NCBI GenBank assembly: GCA_043228905.1
Contig: JBHGNT010000100.1
Location: 1 to 64,000, forward strand
Origin: Azolla caroliniana
Taxonomy: Eukaryota; Polypodiophyta
Length of the DNA: 64,000 bases
Reading direction: 5' to 3'
The notes beneath the pieces are model-generated. The model searched no databases, had not been told where the DNA came from, and saw only the letters and a program-made list of their open reading frames with translations. The position numbers were made by a program, and so were the translations under genes. Each line of letters starts with the position of its first letter. Position 1 is the stretch's first letter. Positions 27,538 to 41,225 of the stretch are shown here, in pieces.

Positions 27538-30500
27538 AGCGTTGCTAGCTTCGATTCGCATATTTGAACACAGAAATCCGATATCACACGAGCCAGGTAT
27601 GAACATTTTAATTTACTCAAGGGCTCTTCTCAACTCCCTCCTCAAGTTTGCTAATTTCTTCATATCTCCTGACCTGAGTTTCAAAATATTGATTTTCGAA
27701 TTCTATATCATAGCTTGCGTTGCTACCTTCGATTCGCATATTTGAACACAGAAATCCGATATCACACGAGCCAGGTATGAACATTTTAATTTACTCAAGG
27801 GCTCTTCTCAACTCCATCTTCATCTTTGCTAATTTCGTCATGTCTCTCGACCTGAGTTTCAAAATCTTGATTTTTGAATTCTATATCATACCTAGCGTTG
27901 CTAGCTTCGATTCGCATATTTGAACACAGAAATCCGATATCACACGAGCCAGGTATGAACATTTTAATTTACTCAAGGGCTCTTCTCAACTCCCTCCTTA
28001 AGTTTGCTAATTTCTTCATATCTCCTGACCTGAGTTTCAAAATCTTGATTTTTGAATTCTATATCATAGCTAGCGTTGCTAGCTTCGATTTGTATATTTG
28101 AACACAGAAATCCGATATCACACGAGCTAGGTATGAACATTTTAATTTACTCAAGGGCTCTTCTCAATTCCCTCCTCATCTTTGCTAATTTCGTCATGTC
28201 TCTCGACCTGAGTTTCAAAATCTTGATTTTTGAATTCTATATCATAGCTCGCGTTGCTAGATTCGATTCGAATATTTGAACATAAAAATCCGATATCACA
28301 CGTGCCAGGTATGAACATTTTAATTTACTTAAGGGCTCTTCTCAACTCCCTCCCCAAGTTTGCTAATTTCTTCATATCTCCTGACCTGAGTTTCAAAATC
28401 TTGATTTTTGAATTCTATAGCATAGCTCGCGTTGCTAGCTTCCATTCGAATATTTTAACACAGAAATCCAATATCACACGAGCCAGGTATGAACCTTTTA
28501 ATTTACTCAAGGGCTCTTCTCAACTCCCTCCATAAGTTTGCTAATTTCTTCATATCTCCTGACCTGAGTTTCAAAATCTTGATTTTTGAATTCTATATCA
28601 TAGCTCGCGTTGCTAGCTTCGATTCGAATATTTCAACTTCAAAATCCAATATCACACGAGCCAGGTATGAACATTTTAATTTACTCAAGGGCTCCTCTCA
28701 ACTCCATCCTCAAGTTTGCTAATATTATTCATGTGTCTCGACCTGAGTTTCAAAATCTTGATTTTTGATTTCTATATCATAGCTAGCGTCGCTAGCTTCG
28801 ATTCGAATATTTGAACACAGAAATCCGATATCACACGAGCCAGGTATGAACATTTTAATTTACTCAAGGGCTCTTCTCAACTCCCTCCTCAAATTTGCTA
28901 ATTTCTTCATATCTCCTGACCTGAGTTTCAAAATCTTGATTTTCTAATTCTATATCATACCTAGCGTTGCTACCTTCGATTCGCATATTTGAACACAGAA
29001 ATCTGATATCACACGAGCCAGGTATGAACATTTTAATTTACTCAAGGGCTCTTCTTAACTCCCTCCTCAAGTTTGCTAATTTCGTCATGTCTCTCGACCT
29101 GAGTTTCAAAATCTTGATTTTTGAATTCTATATCATAGCTAGCGTTGCTAGCTTCGATTCGCATATTTGAACACAGAAATCCGATATCACACGAGGCAGG
29201 TATGAACATTTTAATTTACTCAAGGGCTCTTCTCAACTCCCTCCATAAGTTTGCTAATTTCTTCATATCTCCTGACCTGAGTTTCAAAATCTTGATTTTT
29301 GAATTCTATATCATAGCTCGCGTTGCTAGCTTCGATTCGAATATTTCAACTTCAAAATCCAATATCACACGAGCCAGGTATGAACATTTTAATTTACTCA
29401 AGGGCTCCTCTCAACTCCATCCTCAAGTTTGCTAATATTATTCATGTGTCTCGACCTGAGTTTCAAAATCTTGATTTTCTAATTCTATATCATAGCTAGC
29501 GTTGCTAGCTTCGATTCGCATATTTGAACACAGAAATCTGATATCACACGAGCCAGGTATGAACATTTTAATTTACTCAAGGGCTCTTCTCAACTCCCTC
29601 CTCAAGTATTCTAATTTCTTCATATCTCCTGACCTGAGTTTCAAAATCTTGATTTTTGAATTCTATATCATAGCTCGAGTTGCTAGCTTCGATTCGCATA
29701 TTTGAACTTCAAAATCGGATATCAGACGAGCCAAGTATGAACATTTTAATTTACTCAAGCGCTCTTCTCAACTCCATCCTCATCTTTGCTAATTTCCTCA
29801 TGTCTCTCGACCTGAGTTTCAAAATCTTGATTTTTTAATTCTATATCATAGCTAGCGTTGCTAGCTTCGATTCGCATATTTGAACACAGAAATCCGATAT
29901 CACACGAGCCAGGTATGAACATTTTAATTTACTCAAGGGCTCTTCTCAACTCCCTCCTCAAGATTGCTAATTTCTTCATATCTCCTGACCTGAGTTTCAA
30001 AATCTTGATTTTCTAATTCTATATCATACCTAGCGTTGCTACCTTCGATTCGCATATTTGAACACAGAAATCCGATATCACACGAAGCAGGTATGAACAT
30101 TTTAATTTACTCAAGGGCTCCTCTCAACTCCATCCTCAAGTTTGCTAATATTATTCATGTGTCTCGACCTGAGTTTCAAAATCTTGATTTTTGAATTCTA
30201 TATCATAGCTAGCGTTGCTAGCTTCGATTCGAATATTTGAACACAGAAATCCGATATCACACGAGCCAGGTATGAACATTTTAATTTACTCAAGGGCTCT
30301 TCTCAACTCCCTCCTCAAATTTGCTAATTTCTTCATATCTCCTGACCTGAGTTTCAAAATCTTGATTTTCTAATTCTATATCATACCTAGCGTTGCTACC
30401 TTCGATTCGCATATTTGAACACAGAAATCTGATATCACACGAGCCAGGTATGAACATTTTAATTTACTCAAGGGCTCTTCTTAACTCCCTCCTCAAGTTT

Positions 30501-30923
30501 GCTAATTTCGTCATGTCTCTCGACCTGAGTTTCAAAATCTTGATTTTTGAATTCTATATCATAGCTAGCGTTGCTAGCTTCGATTCGCATATTTGAACAC
30601 AGAAATCCGATATCACACGAGCCAGGTATGAACATTTTAATTTACTCAAGGGCTCTTCTCAACTCCCTCCCCAAGTTTGCTAATTTCTTCATATCTCCTG
30701 ACCTGAGTTTCAAAATCTTGATTTTTGAATTCTATAGCATAGCTCGCGTTGCTAGCTTCCATTCGAATATTTTAACACAGAAATCCAATATCACACGAGC
30801 CAGGTATGAACCTTTTAATTTACTCAAGGGCTCTTCTCAACTCCATCCTCAAGTTTGCTAATATTATTCATGTGTCTCGACCTGAGTTTCAAAATCTTGA
30901 TTTTTGAATTCTATATCATAGCT
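27538..30923. repeat. 19-monomer higher-order repeat, copy 2 (3386 bp)
   Basis: Counterpart of 24152-27537, with GCTAGCGTCGCTAGC near 28786. It differs from copy 1 by GAATTC versus GAACTC (27699/24313) and TTCGATTCG versus TTCGAATCG (27731/24345). Confidence 0.9.
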
Positions 30924-33900
30924 AGCGTTGCTAGCTTCGATTCGCATATTTGAACACAGAAATCCGATATCACACGAGCCAGGTATGAACATTTTAATTT
31001 ACTCAAGGGCTCTTCTCAACTCCCTCCTCAAGTTTGCTAATTTCTTCATATCTCCTGACCTGAGTTTCAAAATATTGATTTTCGAATTCTATATCATAGC
31101 TTGCGTTGCTACCTTCGATTCGCATATTTGAACACAGAAATCCGATATCACACGAGCCAGGTATGAACATTTTAATTTACTCAAGGGCTCTTCTCAACTC
31201 CATCTTCATCTTTGCTAATTTCGTCATGTCTCTCGACCTGAGTTTCAAAATCTTGATTTTTGAATTCTATATCATACCTAGCGTTGCTAGCTTCGATTCG
31301 CATATTTGAACACAGAAATCCGATATCACACGAGCCAGGTATGAACATTTTAATTTACTCAAGGGCTCTTCTCAACTCCCTCCTTAAGTTTGCTAATTTC
31401 TTCATATCTCCTGACCTGAGTTTCAAAATCTTGATTTTTGAATTCTATATCATAGCTAGCGTTGCTAGCTTCGATTTGTATATTTGAACACAGAAATCCG
31501 ATATCACACGAGCTAGGTATGAACATTTTAATTTACTCAAGGGCTCTTCTCAATTCCCTCCTCATCTTTGCTAATTTCGTCATGTCTCTCGACCTGAGTT
31601 TCAAAATCTTGATTTTTGAATTCTATATCATAGCTCGCGTTGCTAGATTCGATTCGAATATTTGAACATAAAAATCCGATATCACACGTGCCAGGTATGA
31701 ACATTTTAATTTACTTAAGGGCTCTTCTCAACTCCCTCCCCAAGTTTGCTAATTTCTTCATATCTCCTGACCTGAGTTTCAAAATCTTGATTTTTGAATT
31801 CTATAGCATAGCTCGCGTTGCTAGCTTCCATTCGAATATTTTAACACAGAAATCCAATATCACACGAGCCAGGTATGAACCTTTTAATTTACTCAAGGGC
31901 TCTTCTCAACTCCCTCCATAAGTTTGCTAATTTCTTCATATCTCCTGACCTGAGTTTCAAAATCTTGATTTTTGAATTCTATATCATAGCTCGCGTTGCT
32001 AGCTTCGATTCGAATATTTCAACTTCAAAATCCAATATCACACGAGCCAGGTATGAACATTTTAATTTACTCAAGGGCTCCTCTCAACTCCATCCTCAAG
32101 TTTGCTAATATTATTCATGTGTCTCGACCTGAGTTTCAAAATCTTGATTTTTGATTTCTATATCATAGCTAGCGTCGCTAGCTTCGATTCGAATATTTGA
32201 ACACAGAAATCCGATATCACACGAGCCAGGTATGAACATTTTAATTTACTCAAGGGCTCTTCTCAACTCCCTCCTCAAATTTGCTAATTTCTTCATATCT
32301 CCTGACCTGAGTTTCAAAATCTTGATTTTCTAATTCTATATCATACCTAGCGTTGCTACCTTCGATTCGCATATTTGAACACAGAAATCTGATATCACAC
32401 GAGCCAGGTATGAACATTTTAATTTACTCAAGGGCTCTTCTTAACTCCCTCCTCAAGTTTGCTAATTTCGTCATGTCTCTCGACCTGAGTTTCAAAATCT
32501 TGATTTTTGAATTCTATATCATAGCTAGCGTTGCTAGCTTCGATTCGCATATTTGAACACAGAAATCCGATATCACACGAGGCAGGTATGAACATTTTAA
32601 TTTACTCAAGGGCTCTTCTCAACTCCCTCCATAAGTTTGCTAATTTCTTCATATCTCCTGACCTGAGTTTCAAAATCTTGATTTTTGAATTCTATATCAT
32701 AGCTCGCGTTGCTAGCTTCGATTCGAATATTTCAACTTCAAAATCCAATATCACACGAGCCAGGTATGAACATTTTAATTTACTCAAGGGCTCCTCTCAA
32801 CTCCATCCTCAAGTTTGCTAATATTATTCATGTGTCTCGACCTGAGTTTCAAAATCTTGATTTTCTAATTCTATATCATAGCTAGCGTTGCTAGCTTCGA
32901 TTCGCATATTTGAACACAGAAATCTGATATCACACGAGCCAGGTATGAACATTTTAATTTACTCAAGGGCTCTTCTCAACTCCCTCCTCAAGTATTCTAA
33001 TTTCTTCATATCTCCTGACCTGAGTTTCAAAATCTTGATTTTTGAATTCTATATCATAGCTCGAGTTGCTAGCTTCGATTCGCATATTTGAACTTCAAAA
33101 TCGGATATCAGACGAGCCAAGTATGAACATTTTAATTTACTCAAGCGCTCTTCTCAACTCCATCCTCATCTTTGCTAATTTCCTCATGTCTCTCGACCTG
33201 AGTTTCAAAATCTTGATTTTTTAATTCTATATCATAGCTAGCGTTGCTAGCTTCGATTCGCATATTTGAACACAGAAATCCGATATCACACGAGCCAGGT
33301 ATGAACATTTTAATTTACTCAAGGGCTCTTCTCAACTCCCTCCTCAAGATTGCTAATTTCTTCATATCTCCTGACCTGAGTTTCAAAATCTTGATTTTCT
33401 AATTCTATATCATACCTAGCGTTGCTACCTTCGATTCGCATATTTGAACACAGAAATCCGATATCACACGAAGCAGGTATGAACATTTTAATTTACTCAA
33501 GGGCTCCTCTCAACTCCATCCTCAAGTTTGCTAATATTATTCATGTGTCTCGACCTGAGTTTCAAAATCTTGATTTTTGAATTCTATATCATAGCTAGCG
33601 TTGCTAGCTTCGATTCGAATATTTGAACACAGAAATCCGATATCACACGAGCCAGGTATGAACATTTTAATTTACTCAAGGGCTCTTCTCAACTCCCTCC
33701 TCAAATTTGCTAATTTCTTCATATCTCCTGACCTGAGTTTCAAAATCTTGATTTTCTAATTCTATATCATACCTAGCGTTGCTACCTTCGATTCGCATAT
33801 TTGAACACAGAAATCTGATATCACACGAGCCAGGTATGAACATTTTAATTTACTCAAGGGCTCTTCTTAACTCCCTCCTCAAGTTTGCTAATTTCGTCAT

Positions 33901-34309
33901 GTCTCTCGACCTGAGTTTCAAAATCTTGATTTTTGAATTCTATATCATAGCTAGCGTTGCTAGCTTCGATTCGCATATTTGAACACAGAAATCCGATATC
34001 ACACGAGCCAGGTATGAACATTTTAATTTACTCAAGGGCTCTTCTCAACTCCCTCCCCAAGTTTGCTAATTTCTTCATATCTCCTGACCTGAGTTTCAAA
34101 ATCTTGATTTTTGAATTCTATAGCATAGCTCGCGTTGCTAGCTTCCATTCGAATATTTTAACACAGAAATCCAATATCACACGAGCCAGGTATGAACCTT
34201 TTAATTTACTCAAGGGCTCTTCTCAACTCCATCCTCAAGTTTGCTAATATTATTCATGTGTCTCGACCTGAGTTTCAAAATCTTGATTTTTGAATTCTAT
34301 ATCATAGCT
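30924..34309. repeat. 19-monomer higher-order repeat, copy 3 (3386 bp)
   Basis: Third copy, with GCTAGCGTCGCTAGC near 32172. The 3386-bp match stops within 20 bp of the point expected for exactly three units, where TTCGATTCGCATATT becomes TTCGATTCGAATATT (34327). Confidence 0.9.
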
Positions 34310-37300
34310 AGCGTTGCTAGCTTCGATTCGAATATTTGAACACAGAAATCCGATATCACACGAGCCAGGTATGAACATTTTAATATACTCAAGGGCTCTT
34401 CTCAACTCCCTCCTCAAGTTTGCTAATTTCTTCATATCTCCTGACCTGAGTTTCAAAATCTTGAATGTTGAATTCTATATCATACCTAGCGTTGCTACCT
34501 TCGATTCGCATATTTGAACACAGAAATCTGATATCACACGAGCCAGGTATGAACATTTTAATTTACTCAAGGGCTCTTCTCAACTCCCTCCTCAAGTATT
34601 CTAATTTCTTCATATCTCCTGACCTGAGTTTCAAAATCTTGATTTTTGAATTCTATATCATAGCTCGAGTTGCTAGCTTCGATTCGCATATTTGAACTTC
34701 AAAATCGGATATCAGACGAGCCAAGTATGAACATTTTAATTTACTCAAGCGCTCTTCTCAACTCCATCCTCATCTTTGCTAATTTCCTCATGTCTCTCGA
34801 CCTGAGTTTCAAAATCTTGATTTTTTAATTCTATATCATAGCTAGCGTTGCTAGCTTCGATTCGCATATTTGAACACAGAAATCCGATATCACACGAGCC
34901 AGGTATGAACATTTTAATTTACTCAAGGGCTCTTCTCAACTCCCTCCTCAAGATTGCTAATTACTTCATATCTCCTGACCTGAGTTTCAAAATCTTGATT
35001 TTCTAATTCTATATCATACCTAGCGTTGCTACCTTCGATTCGCATATTTGAACACAGAAATCCGATATCACACGAAGCAGGTATGAACATTTTAATTTAC
35101 TCAAGGGCTCCTCTCAACTCCATCCTCAAGTTTGCTAATATTATTCATGTGTCTCGACCTGAGTTTCAAAATCTTGATTTTTGAATTCTATATCATAGCT
35201 AGCGTTGCTAGCTTCGATTCGAATATTTGAACACAGAAATCCGATATCACACGAGCCAGGTATGAACATTTTAATTTACTCAAGGGCTCTTCTCAACTCC
35301 CTCCTCAAGTTTGCTAATTTCTTCATATCTCCTGACCTGAGTTTCAAAATATTGATTTTCTAATTCTATATCATACCTAGCGTTGCTAGCTTCGATTCGC
35401 ATATTTGAACACAGAAATCCGATATCACACGAGCCAGGTATGAACATTTTAATTTACTCAAGGGCTCTTCTCAACTCCCTCCTCAAGATTGCTAATTTCG
35501 TCATGTCTCTCGACCTGAGTTTCAAAATCTGGATTTTTGAATCCGATATCATAGCTAGCGTTGCTAGCTTCGATTCGAATATTTTAACACAGAAATCCAA
35601 TATCACACGAGCCAGGTATGAACCTTTTAATTTACTCAAGGGCTCTTCTCAACTCCCTCCTCAAGTTTGCTAATTTCTTCATATCTCCTGACCTGAGTTT
35701 CAAAATCTTGATTTTTGAATTCTATATCATAGCTCGAGTTGCTAGCTTCGATTCGAATATTTGAACTTCAAAATCCGATATCACACGAGCCAGGTATGAA
35801 CATTTTAATTTACTCAAGGGCTCCTCTCAACTCCATCCTCAAGTTTGCTAATATTATTCATGTGTCTCGACCTGAGTTTCAAAATCTTGATTTTCTAATT
35901 CTATATCATAGCTAGCGTTGCTAGCTTCGATTCGCATATTTGAACACAGAAATCCGATATCACACGAGCCAGGTATGAACATTTTAATTTACTCAAGGGC
36001 TCTTCTCAACTCCCTCCTCAAGATTGCTACTTTCTTCATATCTCCTGACCTGAGTTTCAAAATCTTGATTTTCTAATTCTATATCATACCTAGCGTTGCT
36101 ACCTTCGATTCGCATATTTGAACACAGAAATCTGATATCACACGAGCCAGGTATGAACATTTTAATTTACTCAAGGGCTCTTCTCAACTCCCTCCTCAAG
36201 TTTGCTAATTTCGTCATGTCTCTCGACCTGAGTTTCAAAATCTTGATTTTTGAATTCTATATGATACCTAGCGTTGCTAGCTTCGATTCGCATATTTGAA
36301 CACAGAAATCCGATATCACACGAGCCAGGTATGAACATTTTAATTTACTCAAGGGCTCTTCTCAACTCCCTCCTCAAGTTTGCTAATTTCTTCATATCTC
36401 CTGACCTGAGTTTCAAAATCTTGATTTTTGAATTCTATATCATAGCTAGCGTTGCTAGCTTCGATTTGTATATTTGAACACAGAAATCCGATATCACACG
36501 AGCTAGGTATGAACATTTTAATTTACTCAAGGGCTCTTCTCAATTCCCTCCTCATCTTTGCTAATTTCGTCATGTCTCTCGACCTGAGTTTCAAAATCTT
36601 GATTTTTGAATTCTATATCATAGCTCGCGTTGCTAGATTCGATTCGAATATTTGAACATAAAAATCCGATATCACACGTGCCAGGTATGAACATTTTAAT
36701 TTACTTAAGGGCTCTTCTCAACTCCCTCCCCAAGTTTGCTAATTTCTTCATATCTCCTGACCTGAGTTTCAAAATCTGGATTTTTGAATCCGATATCATA
36801 GCTAGCGTTGCTAGCTTCGATTCGAATATTTTAACACAGAAATCCAATATCACACGAGCCAGGTATGAACCTTTTAATTTACTCAAGGGCTCTTCTCAAC
36901 TCCCTCCTCAAGTTTGCTAATTTCTTCATATCTCCTGACCTGAGTTTCAAAATCTTGATTTTTGAATTCTATATCATAGCTCGAGTTGCTAGCTTCGATT
37001 CGAATATTTGAACTTCAAAATCCGATATCACACGAGCCAGGTATGAACATTTTAATTTACTCAAGGGCTCCTCTCAACTCCATCCTCAAGTTTGCTAATA
37101 TTATTCATGTGTCTCGACCTGAGTTTCAAAATCTTGATTTTCTAATTCTATATCATAGCTAGCGTTGCTAGCTTCGATTCGCATATTTGAACACAGAAAT
37201 CCGATATCACACGAGCCAGGTATGAACATTTTAATTTACTCAAGGGCTCTTCTCAACTCCCTCCTCAAGATTGCTACTTTCTTCATATCTCCTGACCTGA

Positions 37301-39455
37301 GTTTCAAAATCTTGATTTTCTAATTCTATATCATACCTAGCGTTGCTACCTTCGATTCGCATATTTGAACACAGAAATCTGATATCACACGAGCCAGGTA
37401 TGAACATTTTAATTTACTCAAGGGCTCTTCTCAACTCCCTCCTCAAGTTTGCTAATTTCGTCATGTCTCTCGACCTGAGTTTCAAAATCTTGATTTTTGA
37501 ATTCTATATGATACCTAGCGTTGCTAGCTTCGATTCGCATATTTGAACACAGAAATCCGATATCACACGAGCCAGGTATGAACATTTTAATTTACTCAAG
37601 GGCTCTTCTCAACTCCCTCCTCAAGTTTGCTAATTTCTTCATATCTCCTGACCTGAGTTTCAAAATATTGATTTTCGAATTCTATATCATAGCTTGCGTT
37701 GCTACCTTCGAATCGCATATTTGAACACAGAAATCCGATATCACACGAGCCAGGTATGAACATTTTAATTTACTCAAGGGCTCTTCTCAACTCCATCTTC
37801 ATCTTTGCTAATTTCGTCATGTCTCTCGACCTGAGTTTCAAAATCTTGATTTTTGAATTCTATATCATACCTAGCGTTGCTAGCTTCGATTCGCATATTT
37901 GAACACAGAAATCCGATATCACACGAGCCAGGTATGAACATTTTAATTTACTCAAGGGCTCTTCTCAACTCCCTCCTTAAGTTTGCTAATTTCTTCATAT
38001 CTCCTGACCTGAGTTTCAAAATCTTGATTTTTGAATTCTATATCATAGCTAGCGTTGCTAGCTTCGATTTGTATATTTGAACACAGAAATCCGATATCAC
38101 ACGAGCTAGGTATGAACATTTTAATTTACTCAAGGGCTCTTCTCAATTCCCTCCTCATCTTTGCTAATTTCGTCATGTCTCTCGACCTGAGTTTCAAAAT
38201 CTTGATTTTTGAATTCTATATCATAGCTCGCGTTGCTAGATTCGATTCGAATATTTGAACATAAAAATCCGATATCACACGTGCCAGGTATGAACATTTT
38301 AATTTACTTAAGGGCTCTTCTCAACTCCCTCCCCAAGTTTGCTAATTTCTTCATATCTCCTGACCTGAGTTTCAAAATCTTGATTTTTGAATTCTATAGC
38401 ATAGCTCGCGTTGCTAGCTTCCATTCGAATATTTTAACACAGAAATCCAATATCACACGAGCCAGGTATGAACCTTTTAATTTACTCAAGGGCTCTTCTC
38501 AACTCCCTCCATAAGTTTGCTAATTTCTTCATATCTCCTGACCTGAGTTTCAAAATCTTGATTTTTGAATTCTATATCATAGCTCGCGTTGCTAGCTTCG
38601 ATTCGAATATTTCAACTTCAAAATCCAATATCACACGAGCCAGGTATGAACATTTTAATTTACTCAAGGGCTCCTCTCAACTCCATCCTCAAGTTTGCTA
38701 ATATTATTCATGTGTCTCGACCTGAGTTTCAAAATCTTGATTTTTGATTTCTATATCATAGCTAGCGTCGCTAGCTTCGATTCGAATATTTGAACACAGA
38801 AATCCGATATCACACGAGCCAGGTATGAACATTTTAATTTACTCAAGGGCTCTTCTCAACTCCCTCCTCAAATTTGCTAATTTCTTCATATCTCCTGACC
38901 TGAGTTTCAAAATCTTGATTTTCTAATTCTATATCATACCTAGCGTTGCTACCTTCGATTCGCATATTTGAACACAGAAATCTGATATCACACGAGCCAG
39001 GTATGAACATTTTAATTTACTCAAGGGCTCTTCTTAACTCCCTCCTCAAGTTTGCTAATTTCGTCATGTCTCTCGACCTGAGTTTCAAAATCTTGATTTT
39101 TGAATTCTATATCATAGCTAGCGTTGCTAGCTTCGATTCGCATATTTGAACACAGAAATCCGATATCACACGAGGCAGGTATGAACATTTTAATTTACTC
39201 AAGGGCTCTTCTCAACTCCCTCCATAAGTTTGCTAATTTCTTCATATCTCCTGACCTGAGTTTCAAAATCTTGATTTTTGAATTCTATATCATAGCTCGC
39301 GTTGCTAGCTTCGATTCGAATATTTCAACTTCAAAATCCAATATCACACGAGCCAGGTATGAACATTTTAATTTACTCAAGGGCTCCTCTCAACTCCATC
39401 CTCAAGTTTGCTAATATTATTCATGTGTCTCGACCTGAGTTTCAAAATCTTGATT
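33475..39455. repeat. Large duplicated segment, copy 2 (13365-bp spacing)
   Basis: Counterpart of 20110-26090, with few differences seen (for example AATTTCTTC versus AATTACTTC near 21595/34960). Confidence 0.88.
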
Positions 39456-40155
39456 TTTGATTTCTATATCATAGCTAGCGTTGCTAGCTTCGATTCGAAT
39501 ATTTGAACACAGAAATCCGATATCACACGAGCCAGGTATGAACATTTTAATTTACTCAAGGGCTCTTCTCAACTCCCTCCTCAAATTTGCTAATTTCTTC
39601 ATATCTCCTGACCTGAGTTTCAAAATCTTGATTTTTGAATTCTATATCATAGCTAGCGTTGCTAGCTTCGATTTGTATATTTGAACACAGAAATCCGATA
39701 TCACACGAGCTAGGTATGAACATTTTAATTTACTCAAGGGCTCTTCTCAATTCCCTCCTCATCTTTGCTAATTTCGTCATGTCTCTCGACCTGAGTTTCA
39801 AAATCTTGATTTTTGAATTCTATATCATAGCTCGCGTTGCTAGATTCGATTCGAATATTTGAACATAAAAATCCGATATCACACGTGCCAGGTATGAACA
39901 TTTTAATTTACTTAAGGGCTCTTCTCAACTCCCTCCCCAAGTTTGCTAATTTCTTCATATCTCCTGACCTGAGTTTCAAAATCTTGATTTTTGAATTCTA
40001 TAGCATAGCTCGCGTTGCTAGCTTCCATTCGAATATTTTAACACAGAAATCCAATATCACACGAGCCAGGTATGAACCTTTTAATTTACTCAAGGGCTCT
40101 TCTCAACTCCATCCTCAAGTTTGCTAATATTATTCATGTGTCTCGACCTGAGTTT
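39086..40155. repeat. 6-monomer higher-order repeat, copy 1 (1070 bp)
   Basis: Directly followed by a second copy at an offset of 1070 bp (6 x 178 plus two inserted bases). Contains CACGAGGCAGG, ATTTCAACTTCAAAATCC, TTCGATTTGTATATTTG and CACGTGCCAGG units. Confidence 0.88.
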
Positions 40156-41225
40156 CAAAATCTTGATTTTTGAATTCTATATCATAGCTAGCGTTGCTAG
40201 CTTCGATTCGCATATTTGAACACAGAAATCCGATATCACACGAGGCAGGTATGAACATTTTAATTTACTCAAGGGCTCTTCTCAACTCCCTCCATAAGTT
40301 TGCTAATTTCTTCATATCTCCTGACCTGAGTTTCAAAATCTTGATTTTTGAATTCTATATCATAGCTCGCGTTGCTAGCTTCGATTCGAATATTTCAACT
40401 TCAAAATCCAATATCACACGAGCCAGGTATGAACATTTTAATTTACTCAAGGGCTCCTCTCAACTCCATCCTCAAGTTTGCTAATATTATTCATGTGTCT
40501 CGACCTGAGTTTCAAAATCTTGATTTTTGATTTCTATATCATAGCTAGCGTTGCTAGCTTCGATTCGAATATTTGAACACAGAAATCCGATATCACACGA
40601 GCCAGGTATGAACATTTTAATTTACTCAAGGGCTCTTCTCAACTCCCTCCTCAAATTTGCTAATTTCTTCATATCTCCTGACCTGAGTTTCAAAATCTTG
40701 ATTTTTGAATTCTATATCATAGCTAGCGTTGCTAGCTTCGATTTGTATATTTGAACACAGAAATCCGATATCACACGAGCTAGGTATGAACATTTTAATT
40801 TACTCAAGGGCTCTTCTCAATTCCCTCCTCATCTTTGCTAATTTCGTCATGTCTCTCGACCTGAGTTTCAAAATCTTGATTTTTGAATTCTATATCATAG
40901 CTCGCGTTGCTAGATTCGATTCGAATATTTGAACATAAAAATCCGATATCACACGTGCCAGGTATGAACATTTTAATTTACTTAAGGGCTCTTCTCAACT
41001 CCCTCCCCAAGTTTGCTAATTTCTTCATATCTCCTGACCTGAGTTTCAAAATCTTGATTTTTGAATTCTATAGCATAGCTCGCGTTGCTAGCTTCCATTC
41101 GAATATTTTAACACAGAAATCCAATATCACACGAGCCAGGTATGAACCTTTTAATTTACTCAAGGGCTCTTCTCAACTCCATCCTCAAGTTTGCTAATAT
41201 TATTCATGTGTCTCGACCTGAGTTT
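40156..41225. repeat. 6-monomer higher-order repeat, copy 2 (1070 bp)
   Basis: Counterpart of 39086-40155. The match ends at about 41235, where TTTTTGAATTC becomes TTTTTTAATTC. Confidence 0.88.
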
